Shown: one piece after another, positions 1-9,790 of the stretch
Position numbering within the stretch: the stretch's first letter is position 1
How the letters are laid out: every line of letters begins with the position of its first letter
NCBI RefSeq assembly: GCF_022113815.1
Contig: NZ_SGOM01000004.1
Location: forward strand, 248,001-312,000
Direction: 5' to 3'
Length of the DNA: 64,000 bases
Source: Vibrio cincinnatiensis
GTDB taxonomy: Bacteria > Pseudomonadota > Gammaproteobacteria > Enterobacterales > Vibrionaceae
Made by a program: the position numbers and the translations under genes
The notes under the pieces: generated by a model
Databases searched by the model: none
The model's input: the letters and a program-made list of their open reading frames with translations, nothing else
Told to the model about the DNA's origin: nothing

Positions 1-2004
1 TTGCTGAGTATTGAGAGTATTACTTATAACTAGCGGTGAGTCATACTCAAATTTTGTGTAAGACAGTCCGTGACCAAATGGGTAGCTAACCGGTTTACCG
101 AAAGTTGAAAAATAACGATAACCGACATATATACCTTCATTGTAATAGTGTGTATCGATACTCCCGTTGCTATCAGTGTCTACACCAGGGAAATTTGTGG
201 CATTAGGGAAGTCCGTATAAGCAACCGGGATAGTTTGGGTCAGTTTCCCACTTGGATTGACTTGACCAGACAAAATATCCGCTACCACATTTCCTGCCTC
301 CTGACCTGGCATATAAGCCAGCACTACCGCATCGACATTGTCTTGCCATGAGTGCATTTCAATGATTCCAGCAACGTTTAATACGACAATGACCTTTTTG
401 CCTTGGGCATGAGCTGCTGTTGCTACGTTATCAATCAGAGTCCGTTCTTCATTAGATAGCTGATAATCGCCTGTGGTATTGGTTCTATCGTGACCCTGCA
501 TTGAGTAGCGGCCGATGCTGATCACGGCAATATCATTATTGGTGATATAGGTGTCAATCTCACTTGTAGAAAGAGGGGGTTCTTCGCATTCAATAATTGT
601 TGAAAGTCCATTAAAATCGGTTTCTGTTTTATTGGTGGAGAAGAAATTTTCATAAAATGCTTTTAAATCGGAATCAATGTTGAATTGCGCGTTAAGCCCA
701 TCAATAATGTTTACGGTGTAAGCAGAGTGAACATCACCACTACCATAGCCACCTTTTAACGTATTGACTTGGTTAATACCAAAAGAAGCGATTGCTGTCG
801 AAGAAGCAATAGGTAATGTATTGTCGTTATTTTTGAGTAGAACAACCCCCTCGCTAGCAACAACTCTTGATAATTGAGCATGTGCATCCATATCAGGAGC
901 ATTACTAAAGACATAGTTTTGATTTGATGGGGTTTTTAACGCTTGTGTTAAGACACGAATGGCACTTGTTTTGATGGTTTCTGCACTTAACTCACCCGCT
1001 TCATAAGCATTTTCCAGCTGTTGACGGGCATCGACTTCTCCGTATCGATAAGCCAAAGCAACACCGCCTGATTCAATCAGATCGTTACCAGACTGAATCA
1101 TTTCAGGGTAATTGCCATCACCTGACCACCAGTCACTCATCACTAGGCCGTCAAACCCCCATTCATTTCTCAGCACTTTGGTATTGAGATCGGCCCATTG
1201 GCCAGTAAAGTGACCATTGACTTGGTTCATCGCGGTCATAACAGCCCAAGGATGGGCGTTATCAACCGCATACTCAAATCCTCTCATGTAAATCTCACGT
1301 AAAGCTCTTGGCGAAATTACGTTATTCACTATGTTACGTGAAGTTTCGGCATTGTTGGCAACAAAATGCTTAATCGTTGTGCCAATTCCTTGAGACTGAG
1401 CACCTATGACTTCGGCGGATGCCATGATCCCTGAAATGAGGGGATCTTCAGAAAAATACTCGAAGTTCCTGCCATTAAGTGGGTTACGTTGAATGTTTAA
1501 CCCAGGAGCAAGCCAAAAGTCTAAGCCGTACTCTTTGACTTCATTTGCTATTGCTTTGCCAACATTCTTTAATAAATCTGGGTTCCAGGTTGATGCAAGT
1601 AAGGTGCTGACGGGGAAGGCAGTACCATAGTAGGTATTGCTATCACCCTCGCGGATCGGATCAATCCTTACCCCTGCAGCACCATCGGCCAGTTTTACGG
1701 CTGCAATATCTAACCCGGTTTTTTCATTGTAAACACCATTGATATAACCCACCGTTCCTGGAACATCATTCTTGATGTTGGTTAATGCATCATAATTGGT
1801 ACCAAATGAGTAGTCGGGCTGCATAGCATAGCCTGGGCCTACCAGCATGTTCATTTGTTCATAAGGCGTCATCTTTGCTACAAGAAATTCAGCTTGCGCT
1901 TTGAACGAGTTTATCACTTCGCTGTTCTCTTTTGTTTCGCTGTTACAACCGAACAGTATTAGAAGCGGAATAATACTCGCCAAAATTGTTTTTTTGTTTT
2001 TCAT
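1..2004 (-). CDS. GH3 family beta-glucosidase-like lipoprotein, partial (3' end outside window)
   Basis: Translating the minus strand from the ATG at 2004 gives an open frame of 668 codons that runs off the left edge. The first 20 residues form a lipoprotein signal peptide (basic start, hydrophobic run, lipobox L-F-G-C with Cys20), so the enzyme is probably lipid-anchored outside the inner membrane. The GH3 N-terminal barrel shows GLDFWLAPGLNI, KHFVANNAETSR and the nucleophile motif GLVMSDWW, with the candidate nucleophile Asp at residue 291. A GH3 C-terminal domain follows (VVLAYMPGQEAG; YPFGHGLSYT near the break). GH3 lipoproteins of this type usually hydrolyse beta-glucosides or related oligosaccharides; the exact substrate cannot be read. 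It is divergent from the AraC-type gene and near an MFS gene, suggesting a small sugar-use cassette. The family call is firm, specificity is not. Confidence 0.9.
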   Translation of the reverse strand, partial: MKNKKTILASIIPLLILFGCNSETKENSEVINSFKAQAEFLVAKMTPYEQMNMLVGPGYAMQPDYSFGTNYDALTNIKNDVPGTVGYINGVYNEKTGLDIAAVKLADGAAGVRIDPIREGDSNTYYGTAFPVSTLLASTWNPDLLKNVGKAIANEVKEYGLDFWLAPGLNIQRNPLNGRNFEYFSEDPLISGIMASAEVIGAQSQGIGTTIKHFVANNAETSRNIVNNVISPRALREIYMRGFEYAVDNAHPWAVMTAMNQVNGHFTGQWADLNTKVLRNEWGFDGLVMSDWWSGDGNYPEMIQSGNDLIESGGVALAYRYGEVDARQQLENAYEAGELSAETIKTSAIRVLTQALKTPSNQNYVFSNAPDMDAHAQLSRVVASEGVVLLKNNDNTLPIASSTAIASFGINQVNTLKGGYGSGDVHSAYTVNIIDGLNAQFNIDSDLKAFYENFFSTNKTETDFNGLSTIIECEEPPLSTSEIDTYITNNDIAVISIGRYSMQGHDRTNTTGDYQLSNEERTLIDNVATAAHAQGKKVIVVLNVAGIIEMHSWQDNVDAVVLAYMPGQEAGNVVADILSGQVNPSGKLTQTIPVAYTDFPNATNFPGVDTDSNGSIDTHYYNEGIYVGYRYFSTFGKPVSYPFGHGLSYTKFEYDSPLVISNTLNTQQ

Positions 2005-2038
2005 GAATAAGTCCCTACAGAAGATACATTTCAATCTG

Positions 2039-2138
2039 ACTGGATAATTGATATATAAATCAATTGGTTAATTGTAAAAAAATAGTCGGGGTGAGCTATT
2101 ATCCAGTATACGGATACCTTAGATAAAAGCTATCCAGT
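2039..2138. promoter_or_regulatory. Three copies of TATCCAGT in the GH3/AraC intergenic region; candidate operators
   Basis: The 8-mer TATCCAGT occurs at 2100-2107 and 2131-2138 on the plus strand and at 2039-2046 on the minus strand. The two plus copies are 31 bp apart, about three helical turns, as expected for sites bound on one face by an AraC-type dimer. The region lies between divergent starts (GH3 at 2004, AraC at 2274). That the neighbouring regulator binds here is inference. Confidence 0.4.
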
Positions 2139-2273
2139 GTGGAGCATGAGCTGTACATTTTGGGGTAAGTATATAAATTTAGATCATCATCACATTACTT
2201 AATAGATAAAATGAATAAATAGTGGTAGTTTACTAATTTATATTGATTTTAAATTATTTTTATCAGGCTAAGA

Positions 2274-3293
2274 ATGAAGAGAAAAAGTGTTTCAAATGTT
2301 ATCTATCAAAATATTTTTAAAAATATAAATTCTGAAAATAAAAAGATATTTTATTTATGTGATATAACTCAATATGAAATAGAAAGGAAAGGCGGTAGAA
2401 TAACAGAAGATAAACATCATGCATTACAATCGTTATTAAATAATAAGCCAGAAGACGATGACTTTTTGAGTGAGTATGTTTTACAGCACTCACTACAAAC
2501 TGCTTATAATTTATTCCCTGAGCTGATTGGATTTTGTATTAACCAAAAGAATGCTCAAGAAGCCATCTGTAAATTTATTGACTATTCTTGTATTATTGGT
2601 AATTGTGATACATTCAGAGTTGATAAAAATGATTACTTTACCAAAATATCTTACATATCTTCTGGACCGAGTTATATACAAAAAATAAACTCAATATCGA
2701 ATATTATTCTACTATCAGATATTATTAATATTTATTCTCACAATGTAGAGTTAATGGTCAGTTTGACAGCTAGTAGATTAAATAGAAAACAACTTTTTGA
2801 TGATAGGTTTAATCATAAATGTCTCATTAATCAAAATGAAAATTCAATAATTTTAAAAAATAAAAGTCTTGAAGAAGAATATAAAGAATATAATAATATC
2901 CTTAACGTATTGCAAAGCAATCAAGTTGATGGTTTAAAAAAATCTATATTAGGGAAGGAGAGTTTTTCATCTTCAGTTTCGGAAATTATATTCAATGTTA
3001 TCTATTCAAATAAGGTATCAGAGCAGAATGAAGTTCTTAAAATATTGTGCGAACTGCTGAAAATTAGTCGGTGGACATTAAACCGTCGTCTTAACAGTGA
3101 AAATGTTAATTATACTATTTTATTTTTAAATGCTAAGATTAATGTATCTATAAAGTTATTGTTGGAAACAAATTTATCTATTCAAGAGATTAGTGATTGG
3201 CTGGCATTTTCATCACATTCTGCTTTTTCTCGGTTTTTTAAATCAAAGCTAGGTATTTCTCCTCGAGAGTATCGTAGCAATAATAAGAATTAA
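2274..3293 (+). CDS. AraC family transcriptional regulator
   Basis: The protein has 339 residues. The last 90 or so form the AraC/XylS double helix-turn-helix: LKISRWTLNRRL is the first recognition region, and LSIQEISDWLAFSSHSAFSRFFK followed by GISPREYR is the conserved second half. The N-terminal 240 residues resemble no ligand-binding domain I recognise. The gene is strongly AT-rich and rich in Asn, Ile and Lys, unlike the core genes to the right, which suggests recent acquisition. It is divergent from the GH3 gene and convergent with the MFS gene (3 bp gap), so it probably controls one or both. The ATG at 2274 is the first in frame; its ribosome site is weak. Confidence 0.88.
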   Translation: MKRKSVSNVIYQNIFKNINSENKKIFYLCDITQYEIERKGGRITEDKHHALQSLLNNKPEDDDFLSEYVLQHSLQTAYNLFPELIGFCINQKNAQEAICKFIDYSCIIGNCDTFRVDKNDYFTKISYISSGPSYIQKINSISNIILLSDIINIYSHNVELMVSLTASRLNRKQLFDDRFNHKCLINQNENSIILKNKSLEEEYKEYNNILNVLQSNQVDGLKKSILGKESFSSSVSEIIFNVIYSNKVSEQNEVLKILCELLKISRWTLNRRLNSENVNYTILFLNAKINVSIKLLLETNLSIQEISDWLAFSSHSAFSRFFKSKLGISPREYRSNNKN

Positions 3294-3296
3294 TTG

Positions 3297-4532
3297 TTAT
3301 TTTGCTTTTACTTGAGTGACAAATAAAAAAGATAAAAACGAAAAGAGAGCAAGTACGATAAAGAATAAGGTATAACCATCATCATCCATCCATGTGATTC
3401 CCCATATTAATAGAGTCGGAGTTATAAAACTAATTATGGACTTGGCTATATTATTTGTCGTGTTCATTATAGCGATATCTTTGGCATAATTGTCTTTAGA
3501 TGGTAAGACATGATTTACTAACGCCAGATCTACAGAGTTAAAAACCCCAAAGCAGCATTGATAAATAAAGGATATAACAATCGCGAATAGCACTGAATCT
3601 GAAATAGAATATAAATACATGCATATTCCCATGGCTAGTGATGAAAATATAACAAATGGTTTCTTAGTATTATACTTATCGGATAGATACCCTGATATTA
3701 TTCCAAATAGGACCATTAATAAAACACCGGTAGAATTTATGGCCTGAAGTTTAAATATTTTTTCTTCAGAAAGGCTAAAGCGAGCTATGTAAAATAGTGG
3801 CATCATCGTTAGCCCAGAGCTGACTAAATGTATACACAATCGGCTTAGAAGGGTCCAGGTAAAATCAGGATAATATTTAAAGCTAGGATAAATATTATGC
3901 TTGGCTATACGATTATTATCTTTTTTAGGATTAGGTGATAGCTCTTTTGATGGAATATCAATGAAATAAATAATTGCTATGTTTAATATTAGCTGTATTG
4001 ATGCTGTTAGAATAATTTTGTTACTTACAGATAAAGGTGAAAATATACCCATTACAGTAATACTAATTACCATAACAACAATTGGTATTAAACTGCCAGT
4101 AAATCCAGATATTTCCCCTAAATTATTTTTTTTAAATATCTCGGGAATTAAAACAAAATAAACCAATGAAACTAGGCTGTATGAGATATTGGATGTGACC
4201 CAGAAAAAAATTAGTAATATCATATTGTTTGTATATGACAAGGATACCATAGAAATAAATCCAAATAAGCTACTGATTAGGATCCATAGTGGCCTTGAAA
4301 TAAATGATAATCGGCTTTTATCAAAAATGTAACCTGCTAATGGGTTTAGAAAAATAAGACTTAGGCTCACAATGCCTAAAGTCATAGAAAACCACCAGGT
4401 AGATTGATCTTGGCCAACGATTCGAATTATGTTGAACTGTCCCATCCCGTAGGTTAATAGTATAGGAGGTGTTATCGCTGATGCACTACCAATAATGATT
4501 GAAATGATAATGGGAAATTTTTTGTTAATCAT
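3297..4532 (-). CDS. MFS transporter
   Basis: A 411-residue, very hydrophobic protein with about 12 predicted membrane segments in two halves separated by a polar loop (PSKELSPNPKKDNNRIAKHN). A typical MFS loop 2-3 motif, GYIFDKSR, sits near residue 70, and a related one (GYLSDKYNTKKP) follows in the second half. It probably works in the inner membrane as a proton- or ion-coupled carrier. Substrate cannot be read. Because it lies with a secreted GH3 enzyme and an AraC regulator, import of a released sugar is the simplest guess, though drug-efflux proteins share the fold. Base composition is as AT-rich as the AraC gene, so the two probably share an origin. Confidence 0.85.
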   Translation of the reverse strand: MINKKFPIIISIIIGSASAITPPILLTYGMGQFNIIRIVGQDQSTWWFSMTLGIVSLSLIFLNPLAGYIFDKSRLSFISRPLWILISSLFGFISMVSLSYTNNMILLIFFWVTSNISYSLVSLVYFVLIPEIFKKNNLGEISGFTGSLIPIVVMVISITVMGIFSPLSVSNKIILTASIQLILNIAIIYFIDIPSKELSPNPKKDNNRIAKHNIYPSFKYYPDFTWTLLSRLCIHLVSSGLTMMPLFYIARFSLSEEKIFKLQAINSTGVLLMVLFGIISGYLSDKYNTKKPFVIFSSLAMGICMYLYSISDSVLFAIVISFIYQCCFGVFNSVDLALVNHVLPSKDNYAKDIAIMNTTNNIAKSIISFITPTLLIWGITWMDDDGYTLFFIVLALFSFLSFLFVTQVKAK

Positions 4533-4654
4533 ACTATGGCTGAACTCATTCTATCGATGGATGCAATATAGGGGTACGAAGCTCAACGAAACGTACATTT
4601 TCCTAATCTGTATTAATTCAGACCTAATCGACGAGTGACCCCTTAATTTTACTT

Positions 4655-5005
4655 TCATTGAACTTTTAAGCTGAAGTCGAGCAGTGACTTATGATTCCTA
4701 ATTGAAGCAATTCCATCCTCAATATGTGCTGCCCAAGCTTGTTGATACCTTTTGGTATCTAGCTCAGGGTAGTATATTTTCAAAACTAACTCTGTGATGT
4801 CACTGGTTTCACCAAGCCAAGTATACTTATCCAACACAAGCGAGCCGTCTAACTTCGCTTCTTGACCGCTATAGCGAAATTCACTTTCTATTGAACGGAA
4901 GAAAGCAATACGTGCCGATACGTTTGGAGTGATACCAGTATAGCCCTTCAACTTTTTAAGCTGCTCTTCAGTAGTGCGAGTCAGGTTCATACGATTAGGT
5001 AGCAT
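4655..5005 (-). CDS. dndE: DNA sulfur modification protein DndE
   Basis: A 116-residue protein matching the DndE family in length and pattern (MNLTRTTEEQLKKLKGYTGI, then NVSARIAFFRSIES). DndE is a small helical protein reported to bind nicked double-stranded DNA. It is needed with DndC and DndD to replace a non-bridging phosphate oxygen by sulfur in the DNA backbone. It is the last gene of the dndBCDE run. Its ATG overlaps the dndD stop by one base (TAATG), indicating translational coupling. Downstream, where dndFGH restriction genes could lie, there is only 122 bp and then the unrelated MFS gene. Confidence 0.92.
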   Translation of the reverse strand: MLPNRMNLTRTTEEQLKKLKGYTGITPNVSARIAFFRSIESEFRYSGQEAKLDGSLVLDKYTWLGETSDITELVLKIYYPELDTKRYQQAWAAHIEDGIASIRNHKSLLDFSLKVQ

Positions 5006-7014
5006 TACACAGCCTCCTTATTTGCTTCTCTCCAGAAGTAGCCTTCTTTAATCGTTGAAGATTTCGTTTTTCCATCAAAACAAATCTCATAAGTTCTGGC
5101 GATATCGTCTTGGATAAGGTTGGTGTAATTCCTGTCGATTTCGGTATCTGTCGATAGAATAACCACTTGATGACTCGCGGTAGGGAAATAGTTTTCAACC
5201 AACTTGTCGCGGTGATGAGAGTCTAATCGGCCAAGTGGTGTATCAATAATAATCGGCAGCTTACGGCCTGATGTACGGCCAAGCGCTTCCAATATGGAGA
5301 TAGCGTAGATTTGCTTTTCTCCAGCAGACATGGCTTTACGATTGATTTTTATCCCGTACTCATCCATCAACTCAACATCAAAAGTGAGCGGATTGATGGC
5401 AGCGGTGAGCTGCACATCTTCTTTACGTGCCAGCTTTTTGTATGACAAAACAAATTCGTTTTCTAACTGTTTTACCCGTGCTTTAGTCAGTTGTTCGGCA
5501 AATTTATCGAGTAGAAGAATGGCGCTTTGTGCATTGGTTACACTCAGATCTTTATTTGATTCATCTTTATGCTTGTCGTGAAGTCTTTGAATCTGGCGAG
5601 CAGTTTCCAATGCCAGTTTCAGCTCTCGCTTCGCATTTTCCAGTAGCTCATGGTATTCGATAATCAGCTTCTCTTTCTTCTTATCGAGCTTTCTGACGTC
5701 AGAAAAAAGCCCTTGTACCAGTTCTTGCTCTGGAGCTCGTGCGATGTTGTTTGAAGCATTATCGATATCTTCTTCTACCACTTGTAGCCGTTTTCTCGCT
5801 TCATCGAATCGTACAAAAGACTCTTGAGATAGCTTAGTTAGTTGATAGTCAATAGTATTTGCTTGACGGTCGGAGATATCTAAAAGCAGCTTGGCCGAAT
5901 CAAAGTCACCCACGTGTGCTTTAAAGCTATCAGCAATCGCATGTTGAGCCATTTCTGTATCAAAGCTTGGATACTTTGAGCGCAAAGTTTCTAAGAATGA
6001 ATCGAGCTCATTGCCAAAGCTCTGCTTCTTCTTAATCTCTTGTTCTTGCTTGATCTGAGTTTGCAGACGCTGCATCGCGTTGGGGGCTAGTGCGAATGGA
6101 AGACTTGTCTCCATTTCCATGCGAATTTGTTTCTCAAGTTCCACTTTCTCTTTGAGTAAAGCATCTACTTTTTGTTGCTCATCTTCTCTTGTCTTAGCCC
6201 AAGCTCCACCGCTTTGAGACAGTTTATTTTCTAAATTAAGAATATCGCGTGAAACCAGCACGATTTGGGTATCCACAATATCTGCTTCACCTCTCAGTTT
6301 TTCAGCGTTCCTTTCATGTTTTATGCGCAGTTTATCGAGACTTTCCATTTCCTCTTTCAAGGATTGGCTGAGTGCTTGTGAGCCTTGCTTTTTGAGGAAA
6401 ATATTGAGGTCACTTTTCAGTTTGGCAATAACATCTAATCCCAACAATCGGCGCACGGCAGTTTTTAGGACGAGCCCGGACTCATCTTCTGCGAGTTCCG
6501 CAATTTTTTCACCGTCAAAGAAGAACAAATCAGCAATGCCTGTTGGAATGAGCTCATTGAGGAAGCCCTGACACTGATCGTAGTTAAGCTCTGAAAGAGG
6601 AATTCCATCTTTTTCAAGCTGAAGGTAGTCTTTTTTGCCTCGTTGCCAACCTCTTAAAACCTTATAAGCACTCTCTTCACCATTTTGGCTGTACTTGAAT
6701 TCTAATTCTATGGATGCACTATTTTGTAAGCCTCCGAGACCAACACCTTTATGGATAAGCTCGGCTAGCGCTTCCACATAATCGTTTCGGGTAAGATTTT
6801 GACTGAATGACAGGCGGCCAAATAGAGCTAGGCGAATCGCAGTAAGAATAGATGTTTTACCAGCGCCATTCAGGCCACCAAAGAGAATTATAGGTCTCTC
6901 TGTACCTACTACTGGCCCACTTTTGCTTAGGCGCGCTGGTGCCGGGCGTAAGTCAATCTCATGTACACCGCGAAACACTCGGAAATTATTTAAAGTTAAC
7001 TTTGTAATCAACAT
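5005..7014 (-). CDS. dndD: DNA sulfur modification ATPase DndD
   Basis: A 669-residue SMC/Rad50-like ATPase. Walker A (GGLNGAGKT) is at residues 46-54. Long charged helical segments follow through about 200-520 (coiled coil). The ABC signature MSAGEKQ is near 562 and Walker B LPIIIDTP near 586, followed by a D-loop (LGRLDSHHR). DndD supplies ATPase and nicking activity in DNA phosphorothioation, working with DndC and DndE. The gene starts 8 bp after the dndC stop and ends in a one-base overlap with dndE, so it belongs to the same operon. Length and motif order fit the family; I see no damage. Confidence 0.95.
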   Translation of the reverse strand: MLITKLTLNNFRVFRGVHEIDLRPAPARLSKSGPVVGTERPIILFGGLNGAGKTSILTAIRLALFGRLSFSQNLTRNDYVEALAELIHKGVGLGGLQNSASIELEFKYSQNGEESAYKVLRGWQRGKKDYLQLEKDGIPLSELNYDQCQGFLNELIPTGIADLFFFDGEKIAELAEDESGLVLKTAVRRLLGLDVIAKLKSDLNIFLKKQGSQALSQSLKEEMESLDKLRIKHERNAEKLRGEADIVDTQIVLVSRDILNLENKLSQSGGAWAKTREDEQQKVDALLKEKVELEKQIRMEMETSLPFALAPNAMQRLQTQIKQEQEIKKKQSFGNELDSFLETLRSKYPSFDTEMAQHAIADSFKAHVGDFDSAKLLLDISDRQANTIDYQLTKLSQESFVRFDEARKRLQVVEEDIDNASNNIARAPEQELVQGLFSDVRKLDKKKEKLIIEYHELLENAKRELKLALETARQIQRLHDKHKDESNKDLSVTNAQSAILLLDKFAEQLTKARVKQLENEFVLSYKKLARKEDVQLTAAINPLTFDVELMDEYGIKINRKAMSAGEKQIYAISILEALGRTSGRKLPIIIDTPLGRLDSHHRDKLVENYFPTASHQVVILSTDTEIDRNYTNLIQDDIARTYEICFDGKTKSSTIKEGYFWREANKEAV

Positions 7015-7022
7015 ATTGGTTG

Positions 7023-8654
7023 TTAAAACTCTTTTTGAAGCTGTTTATCGAGATCGGCAAGCTGCTGGTTGTAACGTTCAATCTCTTGCTGATGAACATC
7101 AAATTCAGCTTTGCTTTGTAGTGATGCATGCTTTTGTTTGATCTCTTCTAAGCTTCCCCAATCTTGTTTTAGTAATGAGGCGATTTTATTGGAGATGCCG
7201 TTTCGTCTACTCAAACCTTCTGTAGAAATTTCAAGCTCAATAAGCTTCATGATCATTTCAGGTTCGACGTCGAAGTCCTGACATAGCTCATGGATAAGCT
7301 GAGCGTCACCTTTTCCGAAACTCGCGTTATCGTCATAGACCCAATCGAGATCGTAACCGTAAACTTCCCTAAAGATTGTGGGTAGAGAATCATCCCAATC
7401 AGGTTCATTTGGATCGTGAATCCATTCCTGACGAATTGCGTGCAGTTCAGGAGCGGTAATTAATTCGATCTCGCGGCCTTCACTTTTGAATTTTTTGTCT
7501 AGTTCAAGTAGCTCTCTCAGCCATTGCTGGCGGTATTTAAGCCAATAGGGACCTGGAACATGCTTGCGCTCAGACGCAATATCTTCTCCCTCTTTGGCGT
7601 ATTGATAGCTCACTTTTCCGGTACGGCGTTTGTAGTTTCTAAATTCTTCTTTATTCGCCGGTTCTGTCGTCATGGACAACTTGTTGCGAAACTCAAGTAG
7701 TGGTGACATCCACTCTTCGCCATTTTGGATAAGGCTTTCCATAGCGCGGTCTTTGGTCACAACGGTACAAGTCCAGCAACCAAAGCGAGAGTTACCGCAA
7801 GATGGTGTTGTCTCATCAATGACCATAGGACATTCGCCCTGACCAGAAGAGTCTTTATATAAATTCCAAAGGACTAGGTTTTTTCCTCCCCATGGATTTT
7901 CCCACTCTAGGTCATACTTATCGCTCCAGATATTTTTAGTACCGTAAGAGGTTTCTTCAGTTTCTAAATGACAAAGGCGTAGTATTTTCCAAACATCATC
8001 AACACCCCATGTGTCAATCGGCGTATAGATAAAAGCATTTGATAATGTTGTGTGGCGTGCCAGCCGTGAGCCGTCAATCTTATGTTTTGCAATGACTTGT
8101 GCACGTGATGCACTTTCTTGACTACGAGAGCCTAGTACAACGATCACTTCATCGTATTGGGACACTTTGGATTTAATAAAGTCGCTGACCGGATCAATTT
8201 TCATACGCTCCGTGCACCAACGGAAAGAACGTGTGGGGGCTGGGTAGCCCTTTCCTAAAAGGTTAGCCCAAAAAGTTTGGTTACTTTCAGGAACCACTTT
8301 ATGACACGTTATAGGTAGTTGATCGCGCTTTGCGCCTTTTTCAATAGCGATTAACGAGTCTTTAATGTGGTTTACTACCACTGGTGTTTCAACAAGTGTA
8401 TCTGAAGAGACCACAAAAATGGGTTTGTGGCGATCCTCTGGTTTTAGTCCAAGTAATGCCATATAGACTAGTGACATAACGGCAGATGAGTCTTTACCAC
8501 CGCTATAGCCAATAACCCAAGGACGTTTGTCAGCACAATAGACGCGTTGAACGTCTGCTATGTAGTGACTCAGTTTGTTGTTGGCAAATTCTTCTGTATT
8601 GATGAAGTCTGCGTAATCCGCAAGATCTTCCGCCAATTTTAGCTCGTTTATCAT
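7023..8654 (-). CDS. dndC: DNA phosphorothioation protein DndC (PAPS reductase-like, Fe-S)
   Basis: The 543-residue protein has the PP-loop SGGKDSS at residues 51-57, which binds ATP to activate a DNA phosphate. Four cysteines at about 275, 286, 293 and 296 (CPMVID...CGNSRFGCWTC) match the 4Fe-4S ligands of DndC. In the family, DndC receives sulfur from a cysteine desulfurase (DndA or the housekeeping IscS) and delivers it to the backbone. No desulfurase gene lies in the cluster, so IscS is the likely donor. The ATG overlaps the dndB stop (ATGA). Length and the C-terminal extension are normal. Confidence 0.96.
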   Translation of the reverse strand: MINELKLAEDLADYADFINTEEFANNKLSHYIADVQRVYCADKRPWVIGYSGGKDSSAVMSLVYMALLGLKPEDRHKPIFVVSSDTLVETPVVVNHIKDSLIAIEKGAKRDQLPITCHKVVPESNQTFWANLLGKGYPAPTRSFRWCTERMKIDPVSDFIKSKVSQYDEVIVVLGSRSQESASRAQVIAKHKIDGSRLARHTTLSNAFIYTPIDTWGVDDVWKILRLCHLETEETSYGTKNIWSDKYDLEWENPWGGKNLVLWNLYKDSSGQGECPMVIDETTPSCGNSRFGCWTCTVVTKDRAMESLIQNGEEWMSPLLEFRNKLSMTTEPANKEEFRNYKRRTGKVSYQYAKEGEDIASERKHVPGPYWLKYRQQWLRELLELDKKFKSEGREIELITAPELHAIRQEWIHDPNEPDWDDSLPTIFREVYGYDLDWVYDDNASFGKGDAQLIHELCQDFDVEPEMIMKLIELEISTEGLSRRNGISNKIASLLKQDWGSLEEIKQKHASLQSKAEFDVHQQEIERYNQQLADLDKQLQKEF

Positions 8655-9769
8655 GGTAACTGCTTCTCTAGAGCTTTTTCTTCAGGGGTAAGTGGTAGCC
8701 CAAGGCAAATTTTTAAGTAGTTGGCGGTGAGTTGAATATTCAATGTCGATTTACTCACTTTTCCAAGATTCATGCTACGTCTTATCCATTCCGGATTGGT
8801 TTTTAACCAATTTATTTCTCGTAGCTTTTTGAGCTTTTCTGCCCATTGTTCAGGAGCTTCACAAAGTAGACAATTTCCCATGACGCCGATCGCGTGCAAA
8901 CCGACCCCGTGCGCGTGAATATATTCTTGTCTAAGTTGCGCGGGCGAAACTTGTTTAGATATCACCATCTGCCAGTCAGGCATGTTTTCTGCAACGATTT
9001 GCCAAAAGGATTCGGCAAGTGCTTTCTCATCATCACTGAAGCCATCTTTAGCCCCTTTACCAAGAAGAGCTCTAGTCGATTGTTTGATACTACTCAAAGT
9101 GAACAGCTTATTTGACTTAGGGCTAATGTTTGATTTTTCCATTTCAGTTAAACCCACAAAAGGCGTGCACTTTGTCGCTAACCTTCTAGCAAGTTCAGAG
9201 CTTTCATCTCTAAGATCGTATAAGACGCCTAAGGAAGGACTTGGTTTCACTGCATACTTGTTGAGATCGGCAAACATTTGTTGACTGCGTAGTAAGCCTT
9301 CATCAACAAAAAACAGCACTGGGATGTTGTCTTGCCCTAAGTCTGGATTTTCACGGAGAGCCTCTTCGATTGCCTTACGCCTGTGTTGACCATCATTAAT
9401 CAGAATTTGAGCATCCATTGGTATTTTCAAAATGCCAAGATTTGGTGCGCCTTCATGATCTTCGAATGTGATATCAATACCAACTGAAGCGGTTAACGCC
9501 GAAAAAACGTAGTCTTTTGGATTATCAAGCAAGTACTTAACCATCTCTGGAATACGAGTTTTGTTCAGTGTACGCTGTGCTCGCAGTTCAGGTGGAACAT
9601 CATCTTCGTTATAGCTAAAGATCTTAGGAATAATTCTTAGAGGGCAAGTCGCTATGTAAAATGGGCGTCCTGCTTGAATTCCTCTAACTGCAGGGAATGA
9701 GTAGCAGTAGCCTGAATCTTGATTGTGCATACGATACCTTTGAGTTTGTTGTTTTATGACAAAGTCCAT
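8651..9769 (-). CDS. dndB: DNA sulfur modification protein DndB, DGQHR domain
   Basis: A 372-residue protein with the family signature DGQHRRKAIEEAL at about residues 126-138. In studied systems DndB is not strictly required for modification but represses the dnd operon and alters modification density. As first gene of dndBCDE it could regulate its own promoter. The start at 9769 is the first ATG and leaves a 176 bp upstream gap containing a plausible promoter and a 10-base direct repeat. The stop overlaps the dndC start by 4 bp. Confidence 0.94.
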   Translation of the reverse strand: MDFVIKQQTQRYRMHNQDSGYCYSFPAVRGIQAGRPFYIATCPLRIIPKIFSYNEDDVPPELRAQRTLNKTRIPEMVKYLLDNPKDYVFSALTASVGIDITFEDHEGAPNLGILKIPMDAQILINDGQHRRKAIEEALRENPDLGQDNIPVLFFVDEGLLRSQQMFADLNKYAVKPSPSLGVLYDLRDESSELARRLATKCTPFVGLTEMEKSNISPKSNKLFTLSSIKQSTRALLGKGAKDGFSDDEKALAESFWQIVAENMPDWQMVISKQVSPAQLRQEYIHAHGVGLHAIGVMGNCLLCEAPEQWAEKLKKLREINWLKTNPEWIRRSMNLGKVSKSTLNIQLTANYLKICLGLPLTPEEKALEKQLP

Positions 9770-9790
9770 AGGATTTAGCTAAGTCAACTT

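Noticed and set aside
148..351. Short plus-strand ORF in the GH3 gene
   Set aside because: It is antisense to the open GH3 frame, which runs unbroken from 2004 to the window edge.
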